DNA of 5,929 nucleotides, taken from Paracoccaceae bacterium (lineage in GTDB: Bacteria > Pseudomonadota > Alphaproteobacteria > Rhodobacterales > Rhodobacteraceae). The first letter of the stretch is position 1. Each line of letters starts with the position of its first letter. Location: contig JALSRF010000001.1 in the NCBI GenBank assembly GCA_026984895.1, positions 1 through 5,929 of the forward strand, written 5' to 3'. The notes beneath the pieces were generated by a model. It was not told where the DNA came from and ran no database searches. It worked only from the letters and a program-made list of their open reading frames with translations. Of the stretch, positions 5,183 to 5,929 are shown in pieces. A program made the translations under genes and the position numbers.

Positions 5183-5673
5183 TCACCCCTCAATATGTGC
5201 AAATGATGGCGCGCTATAACCAATGGCAAAACTGCAATCTTTACGATGCGGCCGATAAATTGGATGACGCGGCGCGCCGTAAGGATCGGGGGGCGTTTTT
5301 TGGGTCCATTCACAACACGCTGGCCCACATTCTGTGGGGGGATGCCCTATGGATGAGCCGCTTTGACAAGTGGGAGCCGCCAACTGATAAAGGTGGCATA
5401 GTCATTGCCAATTGGGTGGATTTAAACCAAGCACGCATGGCGGCGGATGCGCGTTTTATTGATTGGGGTGCGCGTGTGCGGCAGGATGACCTGAGGGGTG
5501 ATCTGACGTGGCATTCCGCCGGGATGAACCGCGATTTCACCTTACCCCGTGCTGCCTGCATTGTGCAAATTTTCAACCATCAAACCCACCACCGCGGGCA
5601 GGTGCATGCCATGCTAACTGCGGCCGGTGCCAAACCGGGCGACACTGATCTGGTGTTTATGAAAGAGATATAG
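5179..5673 (+). CDS. DinB-family metal-binding protein
   Basis: This 164-residue protein belongs to the DinB/YfiT-like four-helix-bundle family, whose members bind a divalent metal through three histidines. Some act as thiol-dependent transferases and many have no known job. The expected ligands are visible: His50 in HNTLAHILWGD (45-55), and His134 and His138 in FNHQTHHRGQVHAML (132-146), the family's characteristic HxxxHRGQ signature. The N-terminus QYVQMMARYNQWQNCNLYDAA is typical of the first helix. Its ATG overlaps the stop of the acyl-CoA dehydrogenase gene (ATGA), so translation is coupled, and its TAG overlaps the ribosome binding site of the next gene. GC content by hand count is about 57% over 5221-5640, far below the roughly 70-80% of sampled rows of the gene before it. 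Codons such as TTT, AAA and TTA are frequent, so recent acquisition is possible. Despite the name, a role in DNA damage is not implied. Confidence 0.92.
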   Translation: MITPQYVQMMARYNQWQNCNLYDAADKLDDAARRKDRGAFFGSIHNTLAHILWGDALWMSRFDKWEPPTDKGGIVIANWVDLNQARMAADARFIDWGARVRQDDLRGDLTWHSAGMNRDFTLPRAACIVQIFNHQTHHRGQVHAMLTAAGAKPGDTDLVFMKEI

Positions 5674-5677
5674 GAGA
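5671..5677 (+). promoter_or_regulatory. Ribosome binding site of acuI-like gene
   Basis: TAGGAGA lies six bases before the ATG at 5684 and decides that start. Its first three bases are also the stop codon of the DinB gene, so ribosomes ending there are placed to restart on the next gene. Confidence 0.75.
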
Positions 5678-5683
5678 ACAAAC

Positions 5684-5929
5684 ATGTTCAACGCATTGGT
5701 TGTAAAAAAGTTCGATGACGGCAAGACCCACGCCGAAGTCAAGCAGATCACGGAAGCCGACCTGCCCGAGGCCGAGGTCACGGTGGCGGTCGAATACTCG
5801 ACGCTGAACTACAAGGACGGGCTGTGCATCGGCCCCGGCGCCGGGCTGGTGCGCCACTATCCGCATGTGCCGGGGATCGATTTCGCCGGCACCGTCGAAG
5901 AAAGCCGCGATGCGCGCTACAGGCCCGGC
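5684..5929 (+). CDS. acuI: Acryloyl-CoA reductase AcuI/YhdH type, 5' part
   Basis: The first 82 residues of a zinc-independent MDR-family (medium-chain dehydrogenase/reductase) quinone-oxidoreductase-like enzyme are present; the gene runs off the window edge. AcuI reduces acryloyl-CoA to propionyl-CoA with NADPH and is used in 3-hydroxypropionate and DMSP/acrylate breakdown. Visible family motifs are MFNALVVKK at the start, EVTVAVEYSTLNYKDGLCI (31-49) and HYPHVPGIDFAGTV (58-71), all in the GroES-like N-terminal domain. The cofactor-binding Rossmann half lies outside the window, so the exact subgroup cannot be proved; YhdH/AcuI is the best match, another MDR enoyl reductase the alternative. 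The start is fixed by AGGAGA six bases upstream. It is probably the third gene of an operon with the acyl-CoA dehydrogenase and DinB genes, 10 bases after the latter. Confidence 0.85.
   Translation, partial: MFNALVVKKFDDGKTHAEVKQITEADLPEAEVTVAVEYSTLNYKDGLCIGPGAGLVRHYPHVPGIDFAGTVEESRDARYRPG

Noticed and set aside
1..5929. CRISPR array, insertion sequence, ordinary tRNA or rRNA
   Set aside because: No regularly spaced direct repeats, transposase motifs, terminal inverted repeats or cloverleaf sequences were found apart from the tRNA-like domain of ssrA.

Overview
The window looks like chromosomal DNA of a high-GC alphaproteobacterium, most likely a member of the Rhodobacterales (Roseobacter/Paracoccaceae-type). 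The strongest evidence is a circularly permuted two-piece tmRNA gene (ssrA), an arrangement known from alphaproteobacteria, followed by an alphaproteobacterial-type SspB, a class II fumarase and a small DUF4169-like protein. The organism assignment is inference from gene content and style; no database search was possible.

Layout. The left two thirds (about 184-3922) read on the minus strand. From right to left they hold a GntR/FCD-family regulator (3922-3182), a 76-aa conserved small protein (3157-2927), a pair of near-identical hairpins (2922-2876), a promoter and the permuted ssrA gene (about 2831-2517), sspB (2365-1847), fumC (1759-362) and a DUF4169-like gene (369-184) that overlaps the end of fumC by 8 bp. 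The first 183 bases hold no gene I can support. The right third (4013-5929) reads on the plus strand: an acyl-CoA dehydrogenase (4013-5182), a DinB-family protein that overlaps it by 4 bp (5179-5673), and the 5' part of an AcuI/YhdH-type acryloyl-CoA reductase (5684 to the edge). The very long open frames that run opposite these genes are shadows created by high GC.

How the genes work together. (1) ssrA and sspB form a functional pair. tmRNA adds the tag (A)ANDNKAPAMALAA to stalled nascent chains, and SspB is the adaptor that delivers such tagged proteins to ClpXP. Here the adaptor gene starts about 150 bp downstream of the tmRNA gene on the same strand. (2) The GntR regulator is divergent from the acyl-CoA dehydrogenase/dinB/acuI cluster. 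The 90-bp gap between them holds a 16-bp inverted repeat with one mismatch, its two arms 32 bp centre to centre. This is a strong candidate operator pair for autoregulation and control of the cluster. The pairing of an acyl-CoA dehydrogenase with an enoyl-CoA (acryloyl-CoA) reductase suggests short-chain acyl-CoA metabolism, with the substrate unknown.

Points worth a second look are the ssrA-sspB adjacency, the unusual T-loop of the tmRNA acceptor piece, the operator pair, an Asp at the position where most acyl-CoA dehydrogenases carry their catalytic Glu, the markedly lower GC of the DinB gene inside an otherwise very GC-rich operon, and the twin-hairpin element. I see no mobile element, CRISPR array, ordinary tRNA or rRNA.
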